Shown here one piece after another: positions 34,612 through 44,758 of a DNA stretch of 51,597 nucleotides. Made by a program: the position numbers and the translations under genes. This DNA comes from Ignavibacteriaceae bacterium. Lineage in GTDB: Bacteria; Bacteroidota; Ignavibacteria; Ignavibacteriales; Ignavibacteriaceae. Location of the stretch: contig JABDPB010000026.1 in the NCBI GenBank assembly GCA_013042995.1, forward strand, positions 1-51,597, written 5' to 3'. Position 1 is the stretch's first letter. Each line of letters opens with the position of its first letter. The notes under the pieces are model-generated. The model was given only the letters and a program-made list of their open reading frames with translations, had not been told where the DNA came from and made no database searches.

Positions 34612-36624
34612 CTAATTAAACAGCTCCCAAGCCAAACCAAATCTTATATTTCTTTCCGGCATGGGGTAATATGGCGTAATGTAATATTGGTTGCCCAACA
34701 AATTCTCCCAGATAAAATAAAATATTGCTGCACCACGAATTTCACCAGCTAATGTAAAATCTAGTTTGTTTGTGGGATCAACGATAACAACTCCAAGCCG
34801 AGACTCAGTGTAAGAGTTTATTTTTCCCCAATAGAAAAACTCGAAACCAGTTTTTAAATCCAAATTATCATCAAAAAATTTACCATTAATATAAAATCCA
34901 GCATTAATATGTAATTCAGGCAAATTTAAAGTGCCTTTCTTATAATCGCTTGATTGTGTAGTCCAATAGGTTGATTGACCATCGAAATAATAAGAAGAAT
35001 TTGTTTCAAACAAAAGTTTCCAAAATTGAAAATCTATGTTTAGCCCTAAACCAGATAAATTTCCAGTTATAAAATAATGCGAATCTGGACCATACGGAGG
35101 GACAAAAACACCTGGTAAGTGTAGTCCATCTCTCTTAAAGTATCTTAGATTTATTCCTATATCTTTTTTATTATAGTTAATTCTGGCTTCAGCCACTTTA
35201 ACATATTCATCTACAAAAAGAATTTGATCGTGGATTGAATATCCTCCATAAACTGAAAATTCAGGACACAAATGTAGATGAAGATCTCCGCCGAATCCAC
35301 TTAACCCCCTGTTTGATGAAGGGTGTAGATAGGTAAAATCTTGTTTGGTGTACTTATAGTAAATTGATGGTATTAGAATATTTTCAAAGAGATTTGCAGA
35401 TAATATAAATGTACCAAATATTGATTTTTTGTCCCAATTTCTGATGGTTCCGCTAGTATCCCAACTTAACTGTCGGTTTAATTCTATTTTACTCGATTCA
35501 TATCCTCCCAGAATTTCAGCTTTAATCAAATTAATTTCATGATAATAACTAGCAAGAATTCCGGGTGATTTTACATCAACAATTTCGTTGATTTGAGAGT
35601 CTTGATCTAATTGATTTTTCAATTCATCTAAATTAAACCTGTAATACAAAGACAAATCCAGTTTCGAATCTTCAAAAGGTTTTGCAAGTGTTCTTAAACC
35701 AAAATTATGCTGTGTTACATCAAGTATACGATTAGGAGAAAGAACTGGTGCAATTGAAGGATCATAAAGATCTGTGTTGGGATCGTTGGAAATTTGAGTT
35801 AAGCTGTCAAAATCAACACCGCCGTTTAATCCCTGGTTTGCGCTTACAAAATAATATGAGCCCGAAATGTTAACAGAATTTGATAAGAAATATTTAAGTT
35901 TTGCATTAACCTGCCATATTCCAAATTCAGTATTTGTATAAGTTTCATCAACGCTTCTGTTAGTTGCCTGGAAAGATAAATTCCACTTCCTCATTATTTG
36001 TGAATTGAACTTTCCATCAATCATAGCTTCGCCATTTGGCCCTTCGTAATATTTTATTCTAGAATACGGTTCAGGTGAAACAAAATCCTTTGTTATAAAA
36101 TTTACCGTAACTGGATTGTTGTATGGTCCGTATAAAAATCCTCTTGGCGAAGGAACAATTTCTATTGAATCTATATCTTCACTTTGCACAAGATTCAAAT
36201 CAAGTGAGTTTGTGAACCGGTTATTCCATAGCACGCCATCCTGCAAATAACTTATACCGTTATTACCAACTCCATAAATAAAAGTTTCGTGCGGCTGCCC
36301 TATAAATCCCAGATCTTTAATAAAATTAAATGAAAACGATCGAAGCAAATCTCCGGTATACCTGTAATTAGTAAACAAAAATGTTCTTTTACTAATGATT
36401 GTGCTTGTTTCAGAGAGCGGCTGCCCCTGAATTGGAACAACTGAATCTCTTTTAACAGTTACAAAACTTTTCACTGAATCCGTAATCTCAGTTGAATCTG
36501 TAAATTCCACATTAAGTGAATCTGATGTTTGTGTGCTGTCCGCAATAAATAAGGAATCAGTATCTTGGGGAAAATGTGAAAATGAAAAAAGAATAAAAAA
36601 TATTAAGATGAAGTGTTTTAACAT
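34612..36624 (-). CDS. TonB-dependent outer membrane receptor
   Basis: 670 residues from ATG 36624, which gives a normal signal peptide (MLKHFILIFFILFSFSHFPQ); the TTG at 36660 is rejected. A plug domain lies at about 75-175 (VGNNGISYLQDGVLWNN, then IDSIEIVPSPRGFLYGPYNNP). The rest is beta strands with alternating aromatic residues to the C-terminal Phe-Asn (AWELFN), as in outer membrane barrels. The TonB box is not certain. The substrate cannot be predicted; no SusD-like partner is next to it. It may use the unusual TonB protein at 48,310. Confidence 0.8.
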   Translation of the reverse strand: MLKHFILIFFILFSFSHFPQDTDSLFIADSTQTSDSLNVEFTDSTEITDSVKSFVTVKRDSVVPIQGQPLSETSTIISKRTFLFTNYRYTGDLLRSFSFNFIKDLGFIGQPHETFIYGVGNNGISYLQDGVLWNNRFTNSLDLNLVQSEDIDSIEIVPSPRGFLYGPYNNPVTVNFITKDFVSPEPYSRIKYYEGPNGEAMIDGKFNSQIMRKWNLSFQATNRSVDETYTNTEFGIWQVNAKLKYFLSNSVNISGSYYFVSANQGLNGGVDFDSLTQISNDPNTDLYDPSIAPVLSPNRILDVTQHNFGLRTLAKPFEDSKLDLSLYYRFNLDELKNQLDQDSQINEIVDVKSPGILASYYHEINLIKAEILGGYESSKIELNRQLSWDTSGTIRNWDKKSIFGTFILSANLFENILIPSIYYKYTKQDFTYLHPSSNRGLSGFGGDLHLHLCPEFSVYGGYSIHDQILFVDEYVKVAEARINYNKKDIGINLRYFKRDGLHLPGVFVPPYGPDSHYFITGNLSGLGLNIDFQFWKLLFETNSSYYFDGQSTYWTTQSSDYKKGTLNLPELHINAGFYINGKFFDDNLDLKTGFEFFYWGKINSYTESRLGVVIVDPTNKLDFTLAGEIRGAAIFYFIWENLLGNQYYITPYYPMPERNIRFGLAWELFN

Positions 36625-36742
36625 GGGTTGAGTTAGAATAAAAATTCCTACGTTACACAAAAGGAAAATAGTTAATAAAAAGAAATCAACAAAGACTAAT
36701 AGTTTTTATTCCTACTCATTCATTCAATCACCCTTTTTTAGT

Positions 36743-36758
36743 CCCCTGTTCATAGGGG
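36743..36758. repeat. short C4/G4 hairpin in the 243-base gap before HU
   Basis: CCCCTG (36743-36748) pairs with TAGGGG (36753-36758), with a GU pair at the inner end, in the gap between the divergent receptor and HU genes. It resembles the hairpin at 32619-32640 in its C4/G4 ends, though the inner bases differ. Confidence 0.4.
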
Positions 36759-36867
36759 TTTGAGCAATACTATTTTCTAATTTTTCTTCAAAAAACATTT
36801 TGTTTGGTTTAAATATTAGTTATTTTCATAGACGTAAATAACAACAATTAAAATAAAGAGGGATCTT

Positions 36868-37149
36868 ATGGCAAAATCAATGACAAAAGGTGAGATAATT
36901 ACACATCTTGCCAAGAAAACAAAAACCACAAAAAAAGTTGCCGGTGAGTTTTTGGATGAGTTAGTTAAACTTTCTTACAAAGAGGCAAAGAAAGATTTTG
37001 TTATTCCCGGGCTCGGTAAATTAACCGTTGCACAGCGAAAACAAAGAATGGGAAGAAATCCCGCCACAGGTCAAACAATGGTAATTCCTGCAAAGAAAGT
37101 TTTGAAGTTTAAAATTTCTAAAGCAGCAAAAGACGGAGCTTTGAAATAA
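36868..37149 (+). CDS. HU-family DNA-binding protein
   Basis: 93 residues, the usual size. Residues include the helical dimer part (KGEIITHLAKKTKTTKKVAGE) and the arm motif around RMGRNPATGQTM that inserts into the DNA minor groove. HU bends DNA and organises the chromosome. It is preceded by AGAGGGA and followed by a clear terminator, so it is likely transcribed alone. Confidence 0.95.
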   Translation: MAKSMTKGEIITHLAKKTKTTKKVAGEFLDELVKLSYKEAKKDFVIPGLGKLTVAQRKQRMGRNPATGQTMVIPAKKVLKFKISKAAKDGALK

Positions 37150-37171
37150 ATCTAAGTTTTGTTTGTTAAAT

Positions 37172-37205
37172 GGCGAAGAATGATGATTTGTTCTTCGCCT
37201 TTTTT
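37172..37205 (+). terminator. intrinsic terminator after the HU gene
   Basis: GGCGAAGAA (37172-37180) pairs perfectly with TTCTTCGCC (37191-37199) around a 10-base loop, followed by six T residues. It stands 22 bases past the stop of the HU gene. Confidence 0.93.
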
Positions 37206-37372
37206 ATTTTAAAGGGAAAGCAATTAATAAAATTAGTATTAATTGTGAAGACAGTTGCGATAATTTGAATAAGTCTGAAGAACTGATTTAATTTTAACTA
37301 ATTTTTACCGCTCTTTCATTAATTTTGTTCAACAAAAAAAATAATCATTCATTTTTATCATAAAGGTTTGAA

Positions 37373-39754
37373 ATGATTAGAAAAATATTTTCTGCAATAT
37401 TGTTAATTGCCACTGTTAGTTACTCTCAGATAAGTCATGATTTAATCCATCCGGTGAATTTAAATCAAGATGGGATTACAGGAATTGTTTTGAGTGATTT
37501 ATTTTATTCTAGCAGCTACGATATAGAGCTTCATTTAAATGAAAATGTAAAATCATGGTTAAATGAAAAAGGTGATTCAATTTTATTTCAGCCGATAAAC
37601 GATTTTACAGGACTTACTCTGGTTTCTTTTAAACTCGGGATAGATCAATATGAAATTCCGGTTAAATTGAATAAAACAAAAAAATATCTGTTCACTTACA
37701 AACCAACACCAACAGATAAACAAGTAAATCTGTTTGGACAGTTTAATAGTTGGAATCGGCAAACCCTGCCAATGAAGGATGCAAACAAAGATGGGACTTT
37801 AGAAATAGAAATTCCTTTAGATCCCGGCAGATATGAATATAAGTTCTTCGTTGATGGAAAGGAACTGATTGATCCTGAAAATCCAGTCAAAGTTTCAAAT
37901 GGTTTAGGCGATTTTAATTCTGTTCGTGTAATTGAAGAAGAAACTGTCGAAAAGATATTTCTTCACATTCTTGGAAAAGAGGAAAATGAAAACGGTTTGA
38001 AGTTAAAATTCTATTTTGAGAATTTGGATAGAAGCAATATGGTAAAACCAGAGTCAGTAATTGCACTGTTTGATAATCAAATGTTTCCCTCTGATCAAAT
38101 TGAAATTAATGGAAGAGAAATCATTCTAGCTCTGGAGAAGAAAAACTTAGTTGGTGATCACTCAATTAGAGTTGCTGTAAACAGAATGGGAAAGCACAGC
38201 AACATTCAAACAATTCAACTACACGATGGAGTTGTGGCAGGTGCATCCGGGAAAAGAACATTGCACGATCAAATAATTTACAGCATAATGGTTGACCGTT
38301 TTTACAATGGCGATACCTCCAACGATAATTCTGTTCAGAACGATTCTTTATTCGCTCCGGCAAATTACCAAGGCGGTGATTTACAGGGAATAATCGATAA
38401 AATTGAAGAAGGATATTTTGGAAAACTTGGCATAAATACATTTTGGATCTCTCCAATTGTTGATAACACAAACAACGCTTATCGCGAATATCCTGCACCA
38501 CATCGTTACTACACTGGTTACCATGGTTACTGGCCTACTTCTTCAACAAAAGTTGAAGAAAAGTTTGGTGATATGGATTTAGCACGTACGATGGTTGAAA
38601 CTGCTCATACAAACGGAATTAATGTTCTCTGGGATTTTATTTCAAATCATATTCACGAGGAACATCAATTTTGGAATGAGCACCGCAATTGGTTTGGAAA
38701 GCTTGAACTTCCAGATGGAGGAAAAAATTTACGTCTTTTTGACCAGTACCGTCTAACAACTTGGTTTGAGCCATACATGCCATCATTTGATTACGTCGGT
38801 TCAATAGATGCTCTTGAGTTTATGACCGACAATGCTGTTTGGTGGTTATCGGTTACGGGTGCTGATGGATATAGGCATGATGCCGTTAAACATGTTCCAA
38901 ACGAATTTTGGAGAATGCTTACAAAAAAGACAAAGAGCAGAATAGAAGTACCATTAAATAGAAAATTGTATCAAATAGGAGAGACATTTGGAGGAATTGA
39001 GTTAATAAATTCTTATGTAAATAATGGGCAATTAAATGCGCAATTCAACTTTAATTTATACGACGTGGCAATTCCAACTTTTCTTGATGAAAAAGCTTCA
39101 TTCAAATTGCTTGATTATCAGATGCAGAAAAGTTTCCAGGTATTTGGATATAATAATTTAATGGGGAATATTATAGACAGCCACGATAAAATCCGTTACA
39201 TGGCTTACGCAGATGGTGATCTTGAAATAAACGATGGAAGAAGTAAAGAAATTGGTTGGACAAAACCCCCGCAGGTTGATAACCGTTCAAGCTACGATAA
39301 ATTAAAATTGCATCTCGCATACATTTTAACTATTCCGGGTGTACCGATTATTTATTACGGCGATGAATTTGGAATGACCGGTGCAGCCGATCCGGATAAC
39401 AGAAGAATGATGAGATTTGATTCTGAGTTAAATGAATTTGAGATACAGACGCTGGATGATGTAAGTAAGCTAATTCATATTAGAAATGATCATCCTGCAT
39501 TGCGTTACGGTGATTTTATGAGTCTACAGGTAGATGAAAGTATTTATGCCTATTTAAGATCAGATACGAATGAAAGAGTACTTACCATCATTAATAAAAA
39601 TCCAAATGAGCAGAGAGTGGAATTAACGATTCCAGCGGTTTATCAGATAAATGAAGCAGAGAATCTACTCACTCAGAATGTTTTTAGTGTGTATGACAAC
39701 CAGATTAAACTATCCGTTGAAGGTATTAGCTGTCTTATTTTAACAATTTATTAA
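37373..39754 (+). CDS. exported GH13 alpha-amylase-family enzyme
   Basis: 793 residues. A signal peptide (MIRKIFSAILLIATVSYSQ) exports it. Residues ~105-185 form an early-set/CBM48-like domain (VNLFGQFNSWNRQTLPM and PGRYEYKFFVDGKE). The catalytic barrel has the four GH13 regions: WDFISNHIHEEH, GADGYRHDAVKHV (nucleophile Asp ~503), QIGETFGG (acid Glu ~537), and IIDSHDKIRY (Asp ~603). The C-terminus is a beta domain. It acts on alpha-glucans or cyclodextrins outside the cytoplasm; the exact preference is unclear. The DUF885 lipoprotein follows after 48 bases. Confidence 0.92.
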   Translation: MIRKIFSAILLIATVSYSQISHDLIHPVNLNQDGITGIVLSDLFYSSSYDIELHLNENVKSWLNEKGDSILFQPINDFTGLTLVSFKLGIDQYEIPVKLNKTKKYLFTYKPTPTDKQVNLFGQFNSWNRQTLPMKDANKDGTLEIEIPLDPGRYEYKFFVDGKELIDPENPVKVSNGLGDFNSVRVIEEETVEKIFLHILGKEENENGLKLKFYFENLDRSNMVKPESVIALFDNQMFPSDQIEINGREIILALEKKNLVGDHSIRVAVNRMGKHSNIQTIQLHDGVVAGASGKRTLHDQIIYSIMVDRFYNGDTSNDNSVQNDSLFAPANYQGGDLQGIIDKIEEGYFGKLGINTFWISPIVDNTNNAYREYPAPHRYYTGYHGYWPTSSTKVEEKFGDMDLARTMVETAHTNGINVLWDFISNHIHEEHQFWNEHRNWFGKLELPDGGKNLRLFDQYRLTTWFEPYMPSFDYVGSIDALEFMTDNAVWWLSVTGADGYRHDAVKHVPNEFWRMLTKKTKSRIEVPLNRKLYQIGETFGGIELINSYVNNGQLNAQFNFNLYDVAIPTFLDEKASFKLLDYQMQKSFQVFGYNNLMGNIIDSHDKIRYMAYADGDLEINDGRSKEIGWTKPPQVDNRSSYDKLKLHLAYILTIPGVPIIYYGDEFGMTGAADPDNRRMMRFDSELNEFEIQTLDDVSKLIHIRNDHPALRYGDFMSLQVDESIYAYLRSDTNERVLTIINKNPNEQRVELTIPAVYQINEAENLLTQNVFSVYDNQIKLSVEGISCLILTIY

Positions 39755-39802
39755 TACAGATTATTTTTAACTAACTTTAATAATTAACTAGCGAAAATAA
39801 AA

Positions 39803-41134
39803 TTGAGAAATATATTCTTAATAGCAATAGCATCAATATTGATGTTTTCCTGCGGTGGCAAGAAAGAACAATCAGATAAAAGTGAACTGGAGTTAAAGAT
39901 GAATCAGATTGCGGAAAATTATGTTAAGCTCGTACTTGAAATTGGACTATACAGGCCCGAATATGTGGATGCGTACTATGGACCAGTTGAATGGAAACCC
40001 GCTGCTACAAGTAAAAAGAATGTTGATTCAACGCTTATATTTTCGTTGAATAAAAAAACAGATGATTTCTTAAATAAGCTAGATGAGTTGAGTGAATATA
40101 ACGCAACTGAAATTGAAACCTTTCGTTACAGGTTTCTTTACAAACAGCTTCTATCAATTAAAGGAATGATTGCAATAATTTCTGGAGCAGAATTCACGTT
40201 TGAGAAAGAAACGCAAATCTTATATGATGCTGATCCACCAAAGAATGAACGAGAACACTTTTCCGAAATCTTAAATGAACTTGATAGCAACTTGCCAGGC
40301 GAAGGAAATTTAACTGGGCGATATAACAACTTTAAGGATCAGTTCATTTTTCCAAAAGGGAAACTTGATTCTGCTTTCACTTTGGTTATGAATGAATGCA
40401 GAAACAGAACAATGAATTATATCACTTTACCCCAAAATGAAAAATTCGAAATTGAATACGTTAGCAACAAACCCTGGGGGGCGTATAATTGGTTCAAAGG
40501 AAACCTTACAAGTATAATTCAGGTCAATACCGATTTGCCGCTTACGGTTGATCGTGTAATTGAATTAGCTGCTCACGAAGGATATCCGGGGCATCATCTT
40601 TTCAACTCGCTTATAGAACAAAAACTTGTTAAAGAGCGCGGCTGGACTGAGTATTCAGTTTACCCGCTATACAGCCCCATTTCTCTAATTGCTGAAGGGA
40701 CCGCAAACTTCGGTGAAAAATTAATATTTCCAATCGATTCAAAAAATAAATTTATGAAAGAAGTACTTTTTCCGTATGCTGGATTAGATACAAATCTTAC
40801 AGAAAAATATCAAAAAGTAATAGAGCTTGTGGATCAATTAGGTTATGCAGGAAATGAAGCTGCAAGAAATTATTTAAATGGGATTTGGGCAAGAGAAGAA
40901 ACATTAAAATTTTTAATGGAGTACTCACTCCATTCAAAAGAAAGAGCTGAAAAGAAAATTGAGTTCATAGAATTCTACAGATCTTATATTATTAACTACA
41001 ATTATGGTTACGATTTGGTTAATAATTATATTGAGGTTAACGGAGGAACTGAAAATGATTTGAGAAGGAGATGGGAGCTTTTTGAGAAGTTATTAACCAC
41101 ACCACAAACTCCTTCAGGTTTGTTGAACTATTAA
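39803..41134 (+). CDS. DUF885-family putative metallo-carboxypeptidase lipoprotein
   Basis: 443 residues, start TTG at 39803, the only codon that gives an intact lipoprotein signal peptide (IFLIAIASILMFSC, cysteine at 17). The central motif AAHEGYPGHHLFNSL (~256) gives HExxxxHH, and a Glu follows in LIAEGTANFGEK, so a zinc peptidase-like site is likely. This fits the DUF885 family, annotated as putative carboxypeptidases or collagenase-like. Anchored outside the cytoplasm. Its stop interlocks with that of the convergent gene at 41131 in the shared TTAA. Confidence 0.8.
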   Translation: MRNIFLIAIASILMFSCGGKKEQSDKSELELKMNQIAENYVKLVLEIGLYRPEYVDAYYGPVEWKPAATSKKNVDSTLIFSLNKKTDDFLNKLDELSEYNATEIETFRYRFLYKQLLSIKGMIAIISGAEFTFEKETQILYDADPPKNEREHFSEILNELDSNLPGEGNLTGRYNNFKDQFIFPKGKLDSAFTLVMNECRNRTMNYITLPQNEKFEIEYVSNKPWGAYNWFKGNLTSIIQVNTDLPLTVDRVIELAAHEGYPGHHLFNSLIEQKLVKERGWTEYSVYPLYSPISLIAEGTANFGEKLIFPIDSKNKFMKEVLFPYAGLDTNLTEKYQKVIELVDQLGYAGNEAARNYLNGIWAREETLKFLMEYSLHSKERAEKKIEFIEFYRSYIINYNYGYDLVNNYIEVNGGTENDLRRRWELFEKLLTTPQTPSGLLNY

Positions 41135-42141
41135 AGTTTAACCCTTAAAAATTTTGTAATTTTTCTAAACGAGTCACTATCGAGAGATACTTCACTTAAT
41201 ATTTTTTGAATTAATCCTTTATTCAGTCTGTTAAAATCTTCCTCTCTTGGTGCAATCAATGTTCCACCCAAATCTACGGCGGCCGGACTAATCATTAGTT
41301 TGTTCGGTTCTTTTGCGAAATAATTTTCCGGACGGTGCTTGCTCCTTAAAAATATTATTAAGCTGAATCCAAATTCCTCATCGTAATCGCAGATTAGATT
41401 CATTAAAGGTTCACTTGATGATAGTAAATGCTTTGAATAATATTTATAAAAATTCTCAAAAAATTTAACAGCAGATCGCAATTCAAGCGCTTCAATAAAA
41501 ATTAGTGTCCGCAATTCATCGTTTATTGAAGTAACTCTGGTTTGTTCATCAGTAAAAATATTTTCTCCACAATCGTTTTTTAATTGATAAATATCATTTT
41601 CGATTGGCATTAAGTTTTTTGTTAATGCTTGAAAGTGTAGGTGATCTGGCGCAGAAGCGCCGCATTCTGGACCATTGTAAATTAAGGTGTATTTTTTTGA
41701 GAGTTGTTTTGTTATCTCTAAAAAATCCTTAATGCTGTTTTTAATATTCTGCCCTCTATGCTTCAGTAGTGAAACAGTAAAATGCTGCTGAAAAATGGGA
41801 TACGGATTACATAGCAAAACATATTTTTCATTGAGTAGAACACCTTTTTGCTGCGATGGCAAATTCTCAACACACAAAAAGCAGAGCCGGCTTTTTATAA
41901 TTTCCTCGCCAACATCTGCCGACGTTGATTTGATTCTTTTTGGGTTAAACTGCACATTATATTTAAAGCCATCAAACCAAAATGATTTTTCTTTTACACC
42001 TTTTAGTGCGAAATAATTTTCTTGCATCAATTGCCATTCATTCAATTGGGATTTGAAGAGCAAATCTGCAGCATCTGTAAATAGATTTCCATTAATCAAT
42101 TGATCGAGTTGTTTGTTTATCAGTAAGTTTTGTTCAATCAT
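41131..42141 (-). CDS. HIT/GalT-superfamily protein (DUF4922)
   Basis: 336 residues from ATG 42141 (a TTG just before it is rejected). The motif APDHLHFQA gives the His-x-His-x-Gln of galactose-1-phosphate uridylyltransferase, GDP-glucose phosphorylase and related HIT enzymes. Two cysteine pairs (CFLCVENLP near 90) may bind zinc as in GalT. It therefore probably splits or transfers nucleotide-sugar bonds. It is the last gene of a minus-strand set with a GT2, a GT4 and a SpoIID-like gene, with only three to six bases between the first two. The substrate is unknown. Confidence 0.8.
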   Translation of the reverse strand: MIEQNLLINKQLDQLINGNLFTDAADLLFKSQLNEWQLMQENYFALKGVKEKSFWFDGFKYNVQFNPKRIKSTSADVGEEIIKSRLCFLCVENLPSQQKGVLLNEKYVLLCNPYPIFQQHFTVSLLKHRGQNIKNSIKDFLEITKQLSKKYTLIYNGPECGASAPDHLHFQALTKNLMPIENDIYQLKNDCGENIFTDEQTRVTSINDELRTLIFIEALELRSAVKFFENFYKYYSKHLLSSSEPLMNLICDYDEEFGFSLIIFLRSKHRPENYFAKEPNKLMISPAAVDLGGTLIAPREEDFNRLNKGLIQKILSEVSLDSDSFRKITKFLRVKL

Positions 42142-42147
42142 CAAAAC

Positions 42148-43629
42148 TTAATCGCTCATTTTGTTAAGAAGTTGACGCTCTTCAATCTCTTTCGTACGGA
42201 GCGAATCTTTATAAAAGTTATGTTTATTTTTCTGCTCAACCGAAAGGGATGCATCGGTGTTTCCCTCCCATCTTCTGCATATGTAAACAGGCTCATAAAT
42301 TCTTCCGATTTTATACCGCCCTAATATAGCAAGTCCCATAGCGTAATCTTCACCATAACTAACATTTGGGAACTTTATTTCTCTTACAATTGGAGTGAAG
42401 AAGGCTCTCGGAGCACCAAGCCCGTTAATTCTTAAAGCATTGTTACATCCGTTTTCATCTGTCCATTCTTTGTGATCAATAATTCCAGGCGGAATTTCTT
42501 TCAAATTAAAATCAGTCAATTTATAGCTACCAATTACCATTGCACATCCATCCTCATAAAACTTATCAACAATTTTTTGAATCGTGTTTGCATCTGAATA
42601 TAGATCATCGCTATCAAGTTGAATAGCAAACTTTCCACAATGGGGATGAAACAAGGCTTCATTCCAACAGCCTCCAATGCCTAGATTCTTTGGTTCAGGA
42701 ATAATGTGTATTAATCGTTCATCGTTTGTTGAAATGTTTTTTATTATTTCTGTTGTTCCATCATCTGAGTGATTATCAACAGTAATTACATTAAAAGGAA
42801 AATTTGTGCTCTGTTTTAGTGCGGATTCGATCGCATCTTTAATTGTTTCTTCTCTGTTTTTTACAGGAATGATTACAGATGCTTCGTTTGTAAAACTATT
42901 TTTGAATTCAATTCTTTTAATTGATTCCGGTTTGATTGACGCACCAATTTCCTTTAAATGGTAAGTAGCTGTGTCTTCAAATTCAATTTGTGCGGCACGA
43001 TTTTTCGGATCAACATAATCAAACAATTTATCGGTGGATATACTTAAGTTATCACACTTGTAAGTTGGTTTCGCTAACCTTTTAATGTTTGATATTCGGG
43101 ATATTGCAAGTCTTAAATCGTACAGACCGGAAAAATTATGATTGCGTTCAACTGAAATTAGTTTTTCAACTATTTTTTTAAATTTTTTTGCTGAAATCAG
43201 AATTATGTTTCCAAAATCAAAATCATCTCTAATACTGCCGACTTGATAATCAATCAATGAATGAATTTTCATTCCGCTGTCTGTTCTTTCATAATAATCA
43301 GAATATATCAAGCCGGAATCTGTTTGTTCTGCAAATGAAATCATTTTGTTGAGTTCATCCACAGAAATATCAATTTCCCGGTCGCAAATGATTAAAAGTA
43401 AAAATGAAGAGTTTACAGCATCGATTATTTTTTTAATCGTATCACCGTTAAAAAAATATTTTGATCTGATTAACAACTCTGATTTATATGCTAGTTGTTC
43501 TTTGCGTGATATTGTTATTACTTGATTAACTAATTTTACTTTTTCTAGTTTTGAAACCAGCTCTGAATAATAATCTTCATTTAAAGAAAAAATTGCAGTT
43601 GTAATATTTTTTATTTTGTCATCACTCAT
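42148..43629 (-). CDS. glycosyltransferase family 2 protein with N-terminal extension
   Basis: 493 residues. Residues ~255-440 form a GT-A domain: [30 protein letters not shown], and the metal-binding Asp in [10 protein letters not shown]. The first ~245 residues are less conserved, with [13 protein letters not shown] and [13 protein letters not shown] that resemble a second, degenerate GT-A fold. No membrane segment is seen. The start ATG follows the GT4 stop directly (TAGATG), so they are one transcript. Donor and acceptor are unknown. Confidence 0.9.
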   Translation of the reverse strand: MSDDKIKNITTAIFSLNEDYYSELVSKLEKVKLVNQVITISRKEQLAYKSELLIRSKYFFNGDTIKKIIDAVNSSFLLLIICDREIDISVDELNKMISFAEQTDSGLIYSDYYERTDSGMKIHSLIDYQVGSIRDDFDFGNIILISAKKFKKIVEKLISVERNHNFSGLYDLRLAISRISNIKRLAKPTYKCDNLSISTDKLFDYVDPKNRAAQIEFEDTATYHLKEIGASIKPESIKRIEFKNSFTNEASVIIPVKNREETIKDAIESALKQSTNFPFNVITVDNHSDDGTTEIIKNISTNDERLIHIIPEPKNLGIGGCWNEALFHPHCGKFAIQLDSDDLYSDANTIQKIVDKFYEDGCAMVIGSYKLTDFNLKEIPPGIIDHKEWTDENGCNNALRINGLGAPRAFFTPIVREIKFPNVSYGEDYAMGLAILGRYKIGRIYEPVYICRRWEGNTDASLSVEQKNKHNFYKDSLRTKEIEERQLLNKMSD

Positions 43630-44748
43630 CTAGTTCAACATTTGTAATTCTTTATAGTAAAACTCAACAGTTTTTTTCATTACTTTTTCAAGATCAAAAT
43701 TTTCAACTACTCTTGCTCTTGCATTTTTTCCAAACTTTTCACGTAGCTCTTTTGAATCAATCAAAATTTTCAGTTTTTCTTTTAAATCGGTGTAATCTGC
43801 CTTTTTAAACAGTAGTGAAGTTTCGTTATCAACAGCAATATCAAGCACACCATCTGAGTTTGAACAGACTGAGGCTGTTTTCATTGCCATTGCCTCAATC
43901 AGTGCAATCCCAAAGGCTTCCGAATGAGAAGGAAAAACGAAAATATCCATTGCAGCTAAAACAGCAGCTGTATCACTCCTAAACCCGGTAAAAATTATGT
44001 TGTGAAGGGTATATTCTTCAGCCAGTTTCTTTATTTCTTTCATATAGTTTTCTTCCCCCCTGCTCGCTTCACCAACTACTAAAAATTTTAAATCATTATA
44101 CTCTTTATTTAAATCGTGGGCAGCACGTAAAAATTCTTCGTGACCTTTGCCAGGGGTAAATCTTGCAAGCATGCCTAAAACTATTTCACCTGGTTTGATA
44201 TTAAATTCATTCCTAACTTTTTCTGAATCAACTACTTCAGGATTGAACTGAAAACTATCAACACTGTTTGGCATTATTGAAATTTTTTCAGGTTCAATCG
44301 GGCAAGTTTCTAAAATATTTTTTTCAATTACACTGCTAATGGCAAATAGTCTGTTTACTCTTTTATACAGAAGCTTATGTAAAAAATCTTTTTTTAGAAT
44401 TCCTGATCCGACCTGTTTTGTTAAAAATAGAGGGGTTTTCATTCGGGCAATTGACAGAGCCGGCACCAGGATCCATAAATCTTTTGAGGCCTGTGTGTGG
44501 ATTGTCGTATATTTATTTCTTTTTATAATTGAAGAAGTCTTTAAAACAGCAGAAGGGTGAAAATAACCGCTCGCTTTAACAGGATGAATAATTATTCCAA
44601 TGTTATTTGCTTCAATGTGTATGCGTGAATCCTTAATACAAAGAAGCTCAACAGAAAAATTTTTTTTTAAGAGCTGTTTAATTGAAACCAGAGTGTACAT
44701 TTCCATTCCACCCCAGCTATTAGATAAACAAGAATATAGCAGTTTCAT
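43630..44748 (-). CDS. glycosyltransferase family 4 protein
   Basis: 372 residues of GT-B fold. The N-terminal acceptor domain starts with SCLSNSWGGMEMYTL; the C-terminal donor domain has GMLARFTPGKGHEEFLRA and the nucleotide-sugar motif FVFPSHSEAFGIALIEAMA with its Glu pair. No signal peptide or membrane helix. It lies 10 bases after the SpoIID-like gene and abuts the GT2 gene. A role in making a glycan or glycolipid is likely, with the product unknown. Confidence 0.93.
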   Translation of the reverse strand: MKLLYSCLSNSWGGMEMYTLVSIKQLLKKNFSVELLCIKDSRIHIEANNIGIIIHPVKASGYFHPSAVLKTSSIIKRNKYTTIHTQASKDLWILVPALSIARMKTPLFLTKQVGSGILKKDFLHKLLYKRVNRLFAISSVIEKNILETCPIEPEKISIMPNSVDSFQFNPEVVDSEKVRNEFNIKPGEIVLGMLARFTPGKGHEEFLRAAHDLNKEYNDLKFLVVGEASRGEENYMKEIKKLAEEYTLHNIIFTGFRSDTAAVLAAMDIFVFPSHSEAFGIALIEAMAMKTASVCSNSDGVLDIAVDNETSLLFKKADYTDLKEKLKILIDSKELREKFGKNARARVVENFDLEKVMKKTVEFYYKELQMLN

Positions 44749-44758
44749 TCTATTTCCA

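Noticed and set aside
36743..36758. C4/G4 hairpin as a terminator of the receptor or HU gene
   Set aside because: It lies between divergent starts and has no T run, so it cannot serve as a terminator there.
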